A stretch of 64,000 nt of DNA from the NCBI GenBank assembly GCA_036172665.1, contig CM069879.1, positions 20,623,924 to 20,687,923 of the forward strand. Direction: 5' to 3'. A program made the translations under genes and the position numbers. Shown here piece by piece: positions 43,322 to 56,561 of this stretch; the stretch's first letter is position 1, and each line of letters starts with the position of its first letter. The stretch comes from Prosopocoilus inquinatus (lineage: Eukaryota; Arthropoda; Insecta; Coleoptera; Lucanidae). Below the pieces are notes generated by a model. That model did not search any database. It was given only the letters and a program-made list of their open reading frames with translations, and was not told the DNA's origin.

Positions 43322-46300
43322 CTACGCTGCTTCATCGCTGTACAGAAACGAGTAAATTGCACTTCGCAGCTCCTGATTTGGTGTGTAATCCGTGTTTGCC
43401 AAGGTCATGTTCGTCATGGGGCTCGTGTACTTCCCCGACATGAACCACTCCGTGATCGCTCTCTTCTCGTAGGTGAAACCGTCGCTGACCGTCACCGGCT
43501 CCCTCATGATCTCTTGCGTGATTGGACAGAGGAATTCCAGGGGAATATCAACCCTATTCCACACGCTCGGCTCCTGCTTTTCCAGTTGTTTCAACCACTT
43601 TATTTCTTTGGACAGCTTCTCTGATTGGTCGTCGTCTGCAAGCAAGATTATTAAGATAAATAATTGAGAGCCAAGATGATTTACAGCAACGGACAATAAA
43701 ATCCGGGCAAAAATTTACACAAATTTGGCTTTTTTAAGGCTGTTTCTGCCAAAAAAAATTCACCTCACATTTCACCTGGTAAAGATAATGGTGTTATTTT
43801 TTTAAGTTGAGCTTAAATAAGACATCTTGTCAGATACAAGATAAACAGAAACTTCTATTATTTAAATTGAAGTCAAACGTTAGATTTACTACTTATAGCC
43901 GTTTTCATAATCAGACTTTAAGGAAGTTTTAATTTAAAGTCACTTTAAGAACAGGGAAACAAATGTATTTTTTTAGGTTAAAGTAACTTCTATTATGAAA
44001 TCGGCCGTTCGTGATATTTTGCATAACGTATCAAACGTCAGAAATATTAAACCAGGTTTACATTATCGAAATGAGCAAGTACGTTTGTTAGGTGAAGTTT
44101 GGTCAGAAGAAGGAGATTTCATTTTTTATATTTGACATGTCAAATTTTTGTTTTGACAGAAACATAACCTCAATAAAAACTTGATTTAACCTGGTCTTAA
44201 ATTTCCGCCCGTATTTTAAAGTCCGCTACCGTACCTAAACTCAAGCCCGAACATATCCGTTCTTCGGAGAGTGTCAGCAACTTCTCTCCATCAAGCGAGG
44301 TATTCACGACGAAATCGCCTATTTCCGGCAGGCCAATCTCCTTCAACCATTTAATGACGTCGCCGGTCGTCCAATCTATCACAGGCTTGTAGTGGCATTT
44401 TATTTTGTTCGCCACTGTGGTTTGGAACACCAGCTGTTGAGGTAACTTCCATAACCAGAGGGTCTTGTCCAGGCAGCCCACGGCGAGTAACGCGCAGTTT
44501 TGGCTGATGACACAGGTGGTGACGATGGAATCGTGGTCCAGAACGTGCAGGCACTCGGCGCTGTAAACCGACCAAATTCGGGCCTGGCGATCCGTCGCAG
44601 TCGAGCAGACGATCTCGCTGGAATTCGGGGAAAAACGGACGCACGTGACATTGCCGCCGTGACCCTGCAACGTCCTCCACAGCTTCACTTTGATTTCGTT
44701 GTAATTGCACTTTTCGTTGATCTAGAAAGAAATTAAGCGTCAGGAGTAGAATGATTAGACAGCAAAGAACAGGTGGAGATGGTACAGTTTCAGTGTCTTC
44801 AACGGGATGATGCCTACGAGCTGAGAATTGCCTGGGGCTCAATAAAGTCTACGAGCTATGTAGGGTCTGCAAATTGTCCTCATTGATCAACGGGATAAAA
44901 CAATAAACACCGTTTAAGGTATACGAAACTTACCTACAAATTAACGAACAAACAAGAGAAAAACTACCTTACCCAAATACGAATGGAAATCAGATCGATT
45001 GGGTCAAAAATAAATTCGGAGTATAAAGCTTCGAAGTAAAATCAATTATATCGACGTGGACGCATTCGATATCGCATCGCTGCCATCTTGGATTCCAAGA
45101 TGGTGTCGACATGACGGCTGAGTTGCTTTCTTCCAAACGTTTAATTTGTAACCCGACACGACGCGACGGGTTTATATTGTCGCGAACATTTTCGACATCG
45201 TACCGCCGCCATCTTGGAATCAAAGATGGCATCGACATGGACTTCGGTCAGGATCGTTTAAGGTTAAACAAAAAAAAATATCTTGTTGGCTTACTACCTG
45301 TTCACTCGGTCGCAGCACACCGTGAGGTTAATGTTACCTGGATCGAGTCTTTTGTATACGAGGTTAGTGGAGGTAGGCGTGGATCGTTGTTAGGAACCAT
45401 GACCACAGAACGTCGAAATTGAATGAGGCGCCACCAGCGATTAAAGGGTACCCCAAACTACTTTCCCCCAGATGGCATGGAGTATCTAATCAGAGATGCT
45501 CTTGGGCGCTTCGAAAGCGCTACCTCCGCCCTCGATTGTTTCGGTGAAACGAAAATTCATTCACAGAGAGTCGCGCGGCAAATAAATACTTAATAAATGC
45601 AACCGTCGTAGTTGTAACGTTTAGCTTGTTAGGCGTATACTTCTCCGCTAGTGAGCATCGCTAATCTAATTTTATTTCAACCGTTGGGAGGGGTTCAAAA
45701 GATTCATTTCTTTTCTCCTCTTCGCTACTGTTTTGGGAGCTGATAGTGGGGTGTTTTACCTTTTTTGTGTCTTTTAGGGTTACACTCTCCGGGCCGTGTA
45801 GCGAGGCCAAAAGCCGCCCGCGTGCCACTCCATATTTCGGCACAGATAAATTGGGGCAAACAAGAACGGTCAATTGTCAAAATTATTTTTAAAAAATAAG
45901 AAAAAAAATGGAAAAGACAGAAAAATTAGAAAGAAATTGAAACGGAATTTTTTTTTAATTTTTCTTTTTTTAAACATTTTCCTTAAAAAATATATTTTTC
46001 TTAATTTTTAAACATTTTCCTTCACTTTTTTCAAGTTTAAGTCTAATTGCCACGACCCGCAAAGACGATCGGCCCAAACAGTCTTCTTATCTGACTAAGG
46101 AGGTCTTTCTTCAGACTTCAGATAGTCTTTTCGAATTTTTATCTGACAAGAAACTGTTTCCCATTAATTTTCTTTTTGTCGAAAAAAGTGACAAAACATG
46201 TCCAGTGGCCAAGAGGCTAATTGACGCCCCTTGAACATGGCGCTCGCGTGCACTGCACGCTTTGCACATATGGTTACGGGGGCCCCTGCGTGTATCCCTC

Positions 46301-49300
46301 CGAATGGTAAGTTACTCTTGGCGTAGTCCCACAGTCCGTGGGGTAAACACGCGAAAACGTGTGACAAAGCTTAAAAATCCCCTAAGGATCGTACACAAAA
46401 TTCAAAGACACAAAAATGATCATTGCAGGAACACCCCAAACATCCATGGCAACACCCTTCACGTGACTATCAACGCAAAACAGACGAAGTTTCTGATGGC
46501 GCTTGTGCATTTCGTCGGAAAGCAGCGCCAAAGGGTATGCTTTTCTCCTTACATGTAGACGTAAAGAAAGACTAACGGAACATGAGTAGCTTTAGAAAAA
46601 AAAAAAAACAACGCCAGAAGACATTAATGCACTACCTAGCAGGCAAAGGTAAGTGTGGAAAAAGCATCACGTCGTGTGATGAGAGGCGGGATGATGTTGC
46701 TAGGAAGTTGATAAAAACAATTAATATTTGAATTAGCACTTAATTATTAAGTGGACTCGGATAGTTTTAGGGAAAACACGCGACTTATCTGGTAAAGTCC
46801 ATTTTAATTTACTTGAAACGTACTGAAATTATAGTTATTTTCTTCAACAATTATAGGTATAACTTGGATATTATCTAAATTGATCAGAAAGTGTTTTAAA
46901 TCTTATCAAGCTAAATAAAGCAATAACATGGGACGGCGAATTGGGCGGACGGTAAATTAGATCGACGACGAATTGGTTCTAGGACGAATTGGCGACGGTG
47001 AATCGGCGACGGCGAGTTGGCGACGGCGAATCGTCCCATCCCCAACGAGAGAGGGGTAATCAACTACCGAACAAGAAAATCGCTTGCCAGCGATGGTTCG
47101 TTGGTCAAAAGAGCAGGTTGGGTTATTTGTAAAAACGGCGGTGGTTTCGTTGATGTTCAGGGTACAAGAGTTTCGGGTGAGTATTCAAACTGACCACCCC
47201 TAAATTTATTAGAGAAATAACCCGCGGTCGTTACATTAACTTTGACGTGACCAAATAAGTTGCGCTATAGACCATACTCACATCAAGGAGGGCACCTTAA
47301 GAACATCGAAAATGCCGAAAATCGGTATGTATAATCGAACACCAAAATGCGAAAATAAGGTGTCAGCACTGAAATTAAAGATGGCAGGACAGGTCAATAG
47401 AAGGACAAACCAAATAAATGAAAATGAACAATTCATTCATTACAAATAAGGTCGCCTACAAAAACGTGGTCCAAACGCGTTTAGATTCAAAGGCGGACGT
47501 TCTTTTGCAAACGGATTAATCCCCACTCTCCTTGAAAATTCGATCCCGATCGATTATCCCCTTTCCCTTTCGAATCAAACTATTTTTATATTTCGTTTGG
47601 ATTGAATTCCAGTTATTTACAGGCGAACTGTTAATCTTTAACACAAATCTGAAGTGTTTTATTGGAGCAACCACGGAATGCAGATTAAAACTATTCGAAA
47701 CCAGATTCAAACTTTTAAGCAAAAGAAAGGATCGTACAGGATCTGATTTCAGGTACCTGCTTAGAAAGAGAACGGAAATAGTAAAATGTCAACAAAACAC
47801 GAAGGACAGAGACGGATTCAGGACCCGTTCGAGGCCAGTAAAAAAAGTTTCACTAACGAAATATGATATATCTTCATTCGACATGAGCCGTAACATTGCG
47901 TTGCAATGTTCGCAAACATCTGTAGATTTAAGTTGCCCGTGTATTTGATTAATTGTAGTCACTTACCATCGGCAAAGAAATTGTCCAGAGTTTTACCATG
48001 CTGTCATTGCCGCACGTGGCTAAAAGATAGGTCTGCAAGTCGCTGTCAAAATTTGGAATCGGTTCAAGGCTTTGCGAGAAATCACAGCTCTGTATGCCCA
48101 TGTCGTGGGCGTCGTCTTGAACACAAATGTTGGTGCTGACAACCCACAAGCGAAAGTCTCCGTTGTTAGAGGTCGTTGCTATCACTTTCCCATCGGGAGA
48201 AAACGCGGCAGACGTCACCGCATCCAAGTGACCCTCCAACATGCTACGAAAAAAGAACGTGGCGCAGTCGGTAGGATTTTATTAAGCGATCATTTGAACT
48301 TGAAATCTCACCCAATTTTCTCCATGGTGCGGCAGTTCCATAGGAATGCCTTCTCGTCATCCCCGGCCGTCAAGAATAAAACCCCGTCGGGGGAAAAGCG
48401 GCACACCCTGACGCCTAGGTTGTTTTCTGGAATGCAACTGAGTTTATCCCCGGTCTACAACAACCAAAGTCAATTATTGGCATTTGTTGGTTTTTAATCA
48501 ATCACGCGTGGGCTTACTGTTGGGTTCCAAATCGTCGCTGATCCGTCCAAGGAGCACGAAGCTAACATGGAGCCGTCCCTGGAAAACTCGACGTGGTTCA
48601 CGGCGTAGCTGTGCCCCTCTATCGGCGAGCCCTGCGTCTCTTCCAAGGCTTCCTCGGCGCTTGGCGTCACCTTGAATATCCTCACAAGTTTATCACTGAA
48701 ATCGATTATTCAGGTCTGTAAGCAAGGAAGCAAAGTAAGAAGGCGTGTTTACCTTGAACCAGTTGCTAGCAAGTCGTTTCCAAAAAAGGCACACGAATTT
48801 ATGGCGGCGTCCGATATGTCGTCAACCTTCTCCAATAAATTCACGCTGTTGTCCGTTGTCTCAGCATCCCGCACGACCTGTATCTCCTGCACCCCGGCGC
48901 TCTGCAAGAGCGCCCCGATCTGCATGTGCGACTTGACGAGTTCCGAGTCGCGACTCAACTTCCCGGAGAGGTCCCAGATCAACACTGACTTGTCGTTCGA
49001 ACCTGTCGAACCTTAAACTTTTATTACCGAAAAGGCAAATCGGAAGAGCGCATTGTACCTGAGGCCGCCAGGGTGAAATCCCGAGATAGGCCCACGCAAT
49101 TGACGTACCTCGAATGACCCCTGAGCGTCTCGACGCACGTTCCGCCCGCGTCCCAGATCTTCACCAGTTTGTCCAGGCTGGATGAGGTCAAGTGGGAGCC
49201 GGTGTTGTTGTATTTTATGCAGGTGATGGCCGAGTTGTGACCCTGCAGGATGGCCGCCTTTTCGATGGTGACGACGCTCTTCTTCGCCTCGTGCTTCGGC

Positions 49301-52300
49301 GATGAGTGGCACGTTATTGTCCAGATGTTGATTTTATCACAATTTCCGCTCGTTGCTAAGGTGTATTGCTTTATCAAGGGATTTGACTCTATAAAAAATT
49401 AAAATTAAATTAAATAATCACATTAATTTTTCGTGCAAAACACCTAGCGTACAGGCAACACAAACAGAAAGTCTGTGTTAAATGGGTTGCCTAGATTTTA
49501 GGTGTTTAACGGATCCAGTAGTTTCTCTTCATTTCTTTCCGAAAAATCAGATATCTTGATTTTTTTTTAATTTTAATGATTGAAAACACCCGCTCTTCTT
49601 TTTACAAAATAACACAATTGAATTGTCATATCATGAACCGTTTAATGTCACAGACTAGAAAGTCTATGAAATTTCTGGAAAGATGTAGACCGTTTTAGAC
49701 ATGTCATGTTTGGCTTACACATCAAGCTGATGAAAATTAAAATTGCAACTCGAAAAGTGAGTATCTAATTTACGATGAAATATGTAGATTAATAATGTAA
49801 ACCATTTGCTATTGCATTGCATAAAATTATGGCTCCCCCGTCGAAAAATTGGGCATACCTATTAGAAAATGTGATGCAATTTGGAAATTATTCAACTCAG
49901 AAATTGTTAGTATATTGTAAACGATTGCGCATAGGAAGCTACAGATGGCACGGTTCGCTTCCTCTCATCGATATCTTCATGAGTGGCACATTTTTCGCCA
50001 AAATTTTGGCAAGTACGAGAAATTACCTCACTTTTTTGACTTTAGTGGCTCGAAAAATGTGAATATTAAACTAACGGGTAAAGACAAGAAGATGTGGATT
50101 GTCAATTTTGTCTCGCCGATAGGCTTCCTAAAGGATTTGGTCCTTGTGTCCAAAGATTTAGATAATTTAGAAAATACGATATTTTATGAATTTCCTCACT
50201 CGAAAAGTATGAGTATCTCTCGAACGGTGCAAGACAGGAAGCTATGATTGGTACAGTTTGAGTTGTCTCGACGATTTGTGTACGGACGGAGCATTTTTTC
50301 TTAGAAATTTTGGCAGAATATAAAGATACGCCCAATTTTTTAATTTTGCAACTCGAAAAGCGTGAGTATTTTACGAATGGTGCGAGACAGGGAACTGTAA
50401 ATGGTACTGAACGATTTCTCTCGTCTATTCCCACACGATCAAAGCATTTCTTCTCAAACATTTTTGCAGAGTGCAAAAATAAGCCCACTTTTTTGAATTT
50501 TCCAACTCGAAAAGCGTGAGTATCTCACTAATGGTGAGAGACAGGGAGCTGTAGCAGAAAGTAGCAAAAGTACTGAACGATTTCTCTCGTCGATTCCTAC
50601 ACGAACAAAGCTCTTCCTCTCAAACGCTCTTGCAGAATGCAAAATATACCACTTTTTTGAATTTTATAACTCGAAAAGCGTGAGTATCTCACGCATAGTG
50701 CGAGACAGGGAGCTGTAATTGGTACTGAACGATTTCTCCCGTCGATTCCTATACGAACAAAGCACTTTCTCTCAAACGTTTTTGCAGAGTACAAAAATAT
50801 GCACACTTTTTTGAATTTTGCAACTTGGAAAGCGTGAGTACCTCAGAAACGGTGAAAGACAGGAAGCTGTAAATGGTACTGAACGATTTTTCTCGTCGAT
50901 TTTTACGTGAACATGTTTTACTCAAACGTTCTTGCAGAGTGCAAAAATATGCTCACTTTTTTGAAATTTGCAATTCGAAAATCGTGAGTTTTATATCAAC
51001 AGGTACAGAGAGGAAAATACGGACTGTATTATTAACTTTGTTCTGCGAAATTCTATAAGGTCTGGGCCTTTTTTTCAAACGATTAAAACGCAGTTTGGAA
51101 ATACGCCCGAATTTTTCAAGTCGAAGAGCGTGAGTCTCTTGTTAAGAGGTGAATACAGGAAATTTTGAAGTATGTTTTTTCGTCAGGTCTTAAAAGTTAT
51201 GTCCCGTTCTGAGGTAAATTTTGAAAATACGGCATATTTTATGAAATCTCCAATTCAAAAGTGTGAGTATTTCATGAACGATGCGAGATAGGAAGCTGTG
51301 AACGGTGTTGTTCGATTTCTCTGGTCAATTTAAACATGGATAAAGGATTTTTTCTCAAACATTTTGGCAGAATGCAATTCTTTAATTTATTAACTCAAAA
51401 ATTGTGAGTATTTTGTAAACGATTATACGTAGGAAGCTTTAAATACCTTAGCATGGTTTGCCTGCTCTCATCGTTGTTTGTATTAGTGAGGCACTTCTTG
51501 CCAAAATTTTGCTAAAGTCTGATGAATTGCCTAACTCGAAAAGTGTGAGTATCTCACGAATGGTATAGGACAGGAAATTACGAATGGTACAGTTCGAGTT
51601 GTCCCGACGATTTGTGTATGGACAGAGCTTTTTTTCTTAAACATTTTGGCAGAATGTAAAGTTACGCGAGCTTTTTTGAATTTTGCAACTCGAAAAGCGT
51701 GAGTATCTCACGAAGGGTGCGAGACAGGGAGCTGTAAATGGTACTGAACGACTTCTTTCGTCGATTCCTACACGAACAATTTTCTCTCAAACGTTTTGCA
51801 GAGTGCAAAAGTAAGCTCACTTTTTTGAATTTTGCAACTCGAACTCGAACCATATCTTCTCGTGAGGTTTTAAAAGATATGTCCCCTTTTTGAGGAAAAT
51901 TTCAAAAATACGGCATATTTTATGAAATTTCTATCGCAAAAGTATGAGTACCTCACGAATGGTACGATATTCGAGGCTGTGAATGGTATTGTTCAATTTC
52001 TCTGGTTAATTTCTACGTAGATAAAATATTTTTTCTCAAACATTTTGACAGAATGTAAAATTACTCCCATTTTTTTAATTTTGCAACTGGATACTGTGGA
52101 TATTTAGTTAACAGGCAAGGACAGGAAGTTTTGGAATACATTTTTTCGTCATGTTGCAAAACGTATGTGACGTTTTAAGACAAATTTGGAAAATACGGCA
52201 CACTTTATGAAATCTCTTACTCAAAAGTGTGAGTATCTCATACTATTTGATTTCACCACTCGATTTCTGTATGAATAAGGCACTTATCTGCCAACAATTT

Positions 52301-55300
52301 TGGTAGAATAATCCGTACATTACATTACATAGCTTACATTTTTGAATTCCTTAACTTAAAAATAGTGAGTATTTTGATGATAGCTAAAGTCAGGAAGCTA
52401 AGAATTGCATTTTTCAGTTTTGTCTCGTTGCGTTTAAAAAAATCCTAACACATTCTTTTCGAAAATTAAGTACACTTTGAAATGTTTCATGAATTCCTCA
52501 GTTTGAAAAGTCTGAGTACCTCACGAGCGCTTTTAAATAAAAGGCTAACATTGATACTCTACGATTTCTTTCATCTATTTCTACCATGAACAAGGCAGCT
52601 TCCTACAAAATTTTGGGCAAAAGGTTTAAAAACACGCCACCTTTTTTGAATTACGCAATACGAAAAGCGTGAGTACGTTATCAACAGATGAAGACAGGAA
52701 GGTGTGGATTATCAGCTTTGTCTCGTCACATTCCAAAAGGCCTGGATCCGTTTGTCCAAAAATTAAAACACGTTTTGGAAATACCGTAAGCTCTATGAAT
52801 TCGCTAGCTAGGAAAAGTGTGAACATGTCACAAATCGTTAGATGTACTTTTTACAAAATGTAAAGTTGTTCTTTTGAATTTGGAAATTCGAAAAACGTGT
52901 GTTACTTCGTCCGCAGATGAAGTTTGAAACTGTTTATTTCACCGTGTTTCAAAAGTCGCGCACTTATTTCCAAAAATTCGAATGCTTTTCGAAAATATGA
53001 CATATTTTATGAATTCGTTAACTCAAAAAATGTGAATATCTCGCCAGTGGTAAGGGATGAAAAACCGCGGATGGTTTAGTTTGGTTCTTCTCATCGATTT
53101 CCATATCGAGGGCGTCGTATCAGAAGGGTGTAAGCGCCAATATAAGCAAAATCCGGATTTTAGGGCGTATATGAATGTTTGCTCAAGTTGTACGTTATAT
53201 TAAAACGGCGTATAATTATAAGAGAGTTTTTTTTTTAATATTATCTTAAATGCAACATTGGCTTGTTTATTCGAAAATCCAAATATTTAAATATTTCATT
53301 AAAAAAACTACTTTTCGGCTGATACGTCCTTTTGATATGATGCCCTCGATATGAACGATCCTTTCTGCTAAAAGGAGGCAGAATAAAAACTTTACTTTTC
53401 TTAACTCAAAATTCGTGAGTATTTCGTTAACAGTCAACTCAGTTTTGTGTCGTTTTATGGCAACAATTCTGTACCCTCGTTTCCAAAACCTTACGTTCTC
53501 GAAAGTATGATACCTTTTGTGAATTTGTTAACCCGAAAAGTGTAATATTTCCCTAACGATCAGAGTTAGGAAGCTGTGGATGGTTTAATTCGATTCCTCT
53601 CATCGATTTACACTTTTTTTTCTTTGCTTCCTTTACTTTGTTGAATTTTTCAATTCAAAATTCGTGAGCATGTCGTTAGTGGATAAAGTCAGGAATCTGA
53701 TGACTATGTCAGTTTTATGGTTTCGTTTAAAAAAAAAAATTCTGGGTCCTCGTTTCCAAGATGCTCAAAGTGCGGGTTATTTTGTGGATTTGTTAACTCG
53801 AAAAGCTTGAGAATCTCCCGAACGGACAAAGTTAGGAACCATGGGATGGTACAGTTCGAGTCCTCTCATCAACTTCTACGTGAACAAGGGAGTTTTGTCG
53901 AAAATTGTGAGCATTTCATCAAGACAAGAACATGTGAATTGTAGTCTTAAGTTTCCGTGCAAAATTGTTACGGGTTAATTAACATTAATGTGCCGTTTGA
54001 AATCAAGGCTTTTCATTGGTCTAATGCAAAAAGCAGATTCCAGCAATCATCTTGGCCACATTTTTACTACTTTACCGTACGACATCAGAGCATTGAGACG
54101 CATTTCGTTAAATGTGGGAATTTGCGTAAAATTGTTTTACAAAACTCTACGAAACAGTTTGACTAGAAAGAATTAAGCTCTACGTGTCTGCTGAGGTGTG
54201 TTGCACGCATCCTTGACAACGGATTTACACAATTCGTAGGCGTTATGTGACACGATTGTTAAGCGCAGGACTGCGGTTACAAATGCTTTCTTTGTTACTT
54301 GAAACAGAATCCGTCGCTTCGTCCAGAGATATAAGTCTGAATATTCTGGAAACCGTTACGAGTAAGGCGAATCTCGCGTTTTGGCTGTCTCATTTCATTG
54401 GAGACAGCGTCCGACTGATCGCGCACGAACCTTAGGAAGCGATTCCGTGGTGCATTCACCAGCTGCGGTTGTTCCCTGACACCCGTATTGTACTGTCTAA
54501 CCTACCCCCGTCTCCTTCGGAGTCTAGCTTCGGGACAGCTGTTGGCATCAAAGGGTGACGTGCCACCAGGTATCGAAAGTAACCAGAAGAGTAACGTAAC
54601 AGCATTAAAACTGGCAGCAAAATTCCACGTGGTCTTACTTTCTATTTAAAAAAAGTTTAGCTGATGTAAAATGTTGACTTGACCAGTTGGATGCAGTTGA
54701 AGTAATTTTTTTTAAACCAATAGTTTTTTTTAATTAAAGAAAACGTTTTTTTTTTTATTAAATAATTGAGTTTCATTAGTTAGTTCAATGTTCAACAAAT
54801 TGACAACTTGAGAAGCGTGAGTATCTCATGAACTGACACTGCTCGACTTCTCTGAATAATTTTTATACTTTTCCCCAAAATTTTTGCTAAAGTTGAAACA
54901 TCTGACAAGAAAAGTGTGAGTATCTCATCAACGAATGAAGGTTTGATGATACTGTGGATGGTTGTGTCAGCTTCGTTTATCTGAGTTTTGCAAGTCTTTG
55001 CCTTTGAGGATTAAATGTTCTTCTAGAGAGCAATTTTATTAGATTTTTTCATCATTTTAATAAACACATTTTTTAAATTTATAAAATCACGGTCTACTGC
55101 GACAACAAATAAATAAGGAATGGCTTATACATGGAGGTTAAGTACTGGAGAAGTAAATAGCGAGCAGAAAATGAACCGATTTTCGGACGAGCGCTTCCCT
55201 CTCTAGAATGGCAAAAGTAGCACCAGACAGCACAACATGTATTTGAGGAAGTGCGCGATTCTCCACACTCCGTTTATTTTGCCATACAAAAGCCTCGCGG

Positions 55301-56561
55301 CCGGACCGGTATTCAATAATACACGTTATATGAGATGGCGTCCTCCAGAAGTACAACTCGATGGGCTTATATCTCATAGACCGGAAATTCGTGCTTTGCC
55401 TTCCATTTATAAATTACCATAGCACTTCTTTTCCCAAAAAAGTGTTACTTTTAAGTGGATTTAGATTTTAAAAAGAAATCTGTACCCAATAAGTACTAAC
55501 GATTATAGATTGGACTGTTGACTTTTCTTTTAGTCGAGATTTTCAGTTTAATTTCATGGAACACAAAAATTTGTCTGTCACTTTCTATATTATTGGCAGA
55601 GAAATTACCATCAACGTGGACCATAGGGGACATTTCCATGCAGAGTATTCCCAAGTCATGAGCCATATCCATGGTAGCCACGGGTTGACAAATTCCATCG
55701 ACGGTACTATCTCCAATATCCTGCATTGACCAGACATTGATGATTTCCAGGGAACACCCGCTTACGACGTACTGAGAATCCGGAGTGAAAGCCAATCCCT
55801 GCGTTGTACCCTCGTGCAAGAAAATCGTTCTGCAATTACTCCAGTTAGAAAACTGTTCAAAATTAGGCCGGTAGTTTCAAGACGCACCGCATCAAACTTC
55901 TGTGTACCAAATCCCAGAAGCAGAGGGCGCCGTTGTCGCCGCCGGTCGCCAGTACGGAACAATCGGGCGCAAACCTGGAAACGCACACGCTCGCTGAAAA
56001 CTGCGTCTCCAGAACGCATAAACAATGGTTTACCTACAAGTCCTAATCGCGTCGCCATTGACCTGGATGAGTGTGTTGATTTTGGTCCCGGAATGGAGGT
56101 TCCAGAGTACGGCGCTTCCGTCGATTGACGTCGTCGCCAACATCGAACCCTGGGGGGATACCCTCACGCATGTAACGCCGTACTTGTGGGCGAGGAGGGG
56201 CGAGAACGATTTCTGCTTGTAACCTTCTCCCGGCACCCATTCCCATACCTTCACTGTTTTATCACTGCAACCAATCAGAACCAAACAAATTAGGTCATAA
56301 CTGCGAAATCCGATCTTCTCATCTCCTTGTAAATTGCGCGATTTTAAGGGTTTGTTAAATATTGCAAGGAGAGGGGTGAAAAGATCGGGCCTAAATTTGT
56401 TCTTAAAAGAAAAGCTTCTTCGATAAAAAATTGGCAATTTCAAATGAATACCTTGATCCGGTAATTAAGGTAAAATTCGGTGCGAAATCACAGCACGTTA
56501 CATCACTCTTGTGAGCAGGCAAGTTTTGAAGGACTTTTATATTCTCGCACAGCCTCGACAT
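43322..56561 (-). CDS. WDSUB1: WDSUB1-type protein with 14 WD repeats, SAM domain and U-box
   Basis: Eleven exons join in phase with GT-AG borders: 56561-56452, 56264-56034, 55974-55888, 55829-55609, 49388-49059, 49002-48753, 48695-48518, 48454-48312, 48243-47967, 44721-44235 and 43635-43322. The product is 875 aa, starting MSRLCENIKVLQNLPAHKSD. Fourteen WD blades (about residues 17-712) are followed by SAM (about 724-771, VIDWTTGDVIKWLKEIG) and a U-box (about 803-870, PLEFLCPITQEIMREP ... TYEKRAITEWF). WDSUB1 proteins are putative U-box E3 ubiquitin ligases that recruit substrate through the WD propeller. Vertebrate WDSUB1 has about seven WD repeats and about 476 aa, so this gene carries two propellers. 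The family's AHDLGI insert in blade 5 recurs as AHDMGI in blade 12. Reading on past the exon 10 donor meets a stop at 44197, so a U-box-less isoform is possible. Confidence 0.88.
45040..45240. repeat. Two direct repeats of about 130 bp with YY1/Pho-like words
   Basis: GCCATCTTGGATTCCAAGAT then GGTGTCGACATG (45080-45113) recurs as GCCATCTTGGAATCAAAGAT then GGCATCGACATG (45207-45238). GCCATCTTG on either strand matches the YY1/Pho core GCCAT. Confidence 0.55.
46930..47035 (+). repeat. Degenerate 14-16-bp minisatellite
   Basis: Repeated GGCGACGGCGAATTGG-type units (GACGAATTGG, GGCGACGGTGAATC, GGCGACGGCGAGTT, GGCGACGGCGAATC). Confidence 0.7.
49750..53960 (+). repeat. Degenerate satellite of about 155-bp units in intron 4
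   Basis: The word AACTCGAAAAGCGTGAGTAT recurs with variation at about 154-164-bp steps (for example 50353, 50507, 50671, 50825), with CACTTTTTTGAATTTTGCAA before it and GACAGGAAGCTGT after it. Roughly 25 units, most complete at 50300-50900 and increasingly diverged to the right. No coding content; many short frames in this stretch are by-products of the array. Confidence 0.85.
52861..53163 (+). repeat. Segment duplicated at 56821-57122, intron copy
   Basis: About 300 bp, including ACGTGTGTTACTTCGTCCGC and GTAAGCGCCAATATAAGCAA, match the upstream copy at well over 90 percent by eye. Confidence 0.85.

Larger units (their letters stand above)
44722..47966. other. 3.2-kb intron 9 of the WDSUB1-type gene
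   Basis: No exon recognised. It holds two direct repeats with CGCCATCTTGGA words (45040-45240), less AT-rich parts at 45430-45860 and 46060-46320, and a short degenerate tandem repeat at 46930-47035. Open frames here lack domains. Confidence 0.5.
49389..55608. other. 6.2-kb intron 4 of the WDSUB1-type gene
   Basis: Splits blade 5 of the first propeller (VHVD/ESNPLIKQ). Mostly satellite (49750-53960) with a further degenerate stretch at 54790-54980. The part 53960-54780 holds no recognised element. Confidence 0.7.

Noticed and set aside
44197..44234. Reading the SAM exon to its in-frame stop as the protein end
   Set aside because: A phase-1 donor at 44234 joins exactly in phase to the U-box exon, which has the family's expected domain order; read-through is kept only as a possible isoform.
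49750..53960. Many 60-130-codon frames
   Set aside because: They arise from the repeating unit, recur in register with it, and show no protein family features.
54247..54435. 62-codon frame in WDSUB1 intron 4 as a possible nested gene
   Set aside because: No splice context, domain or codon signature supports it.
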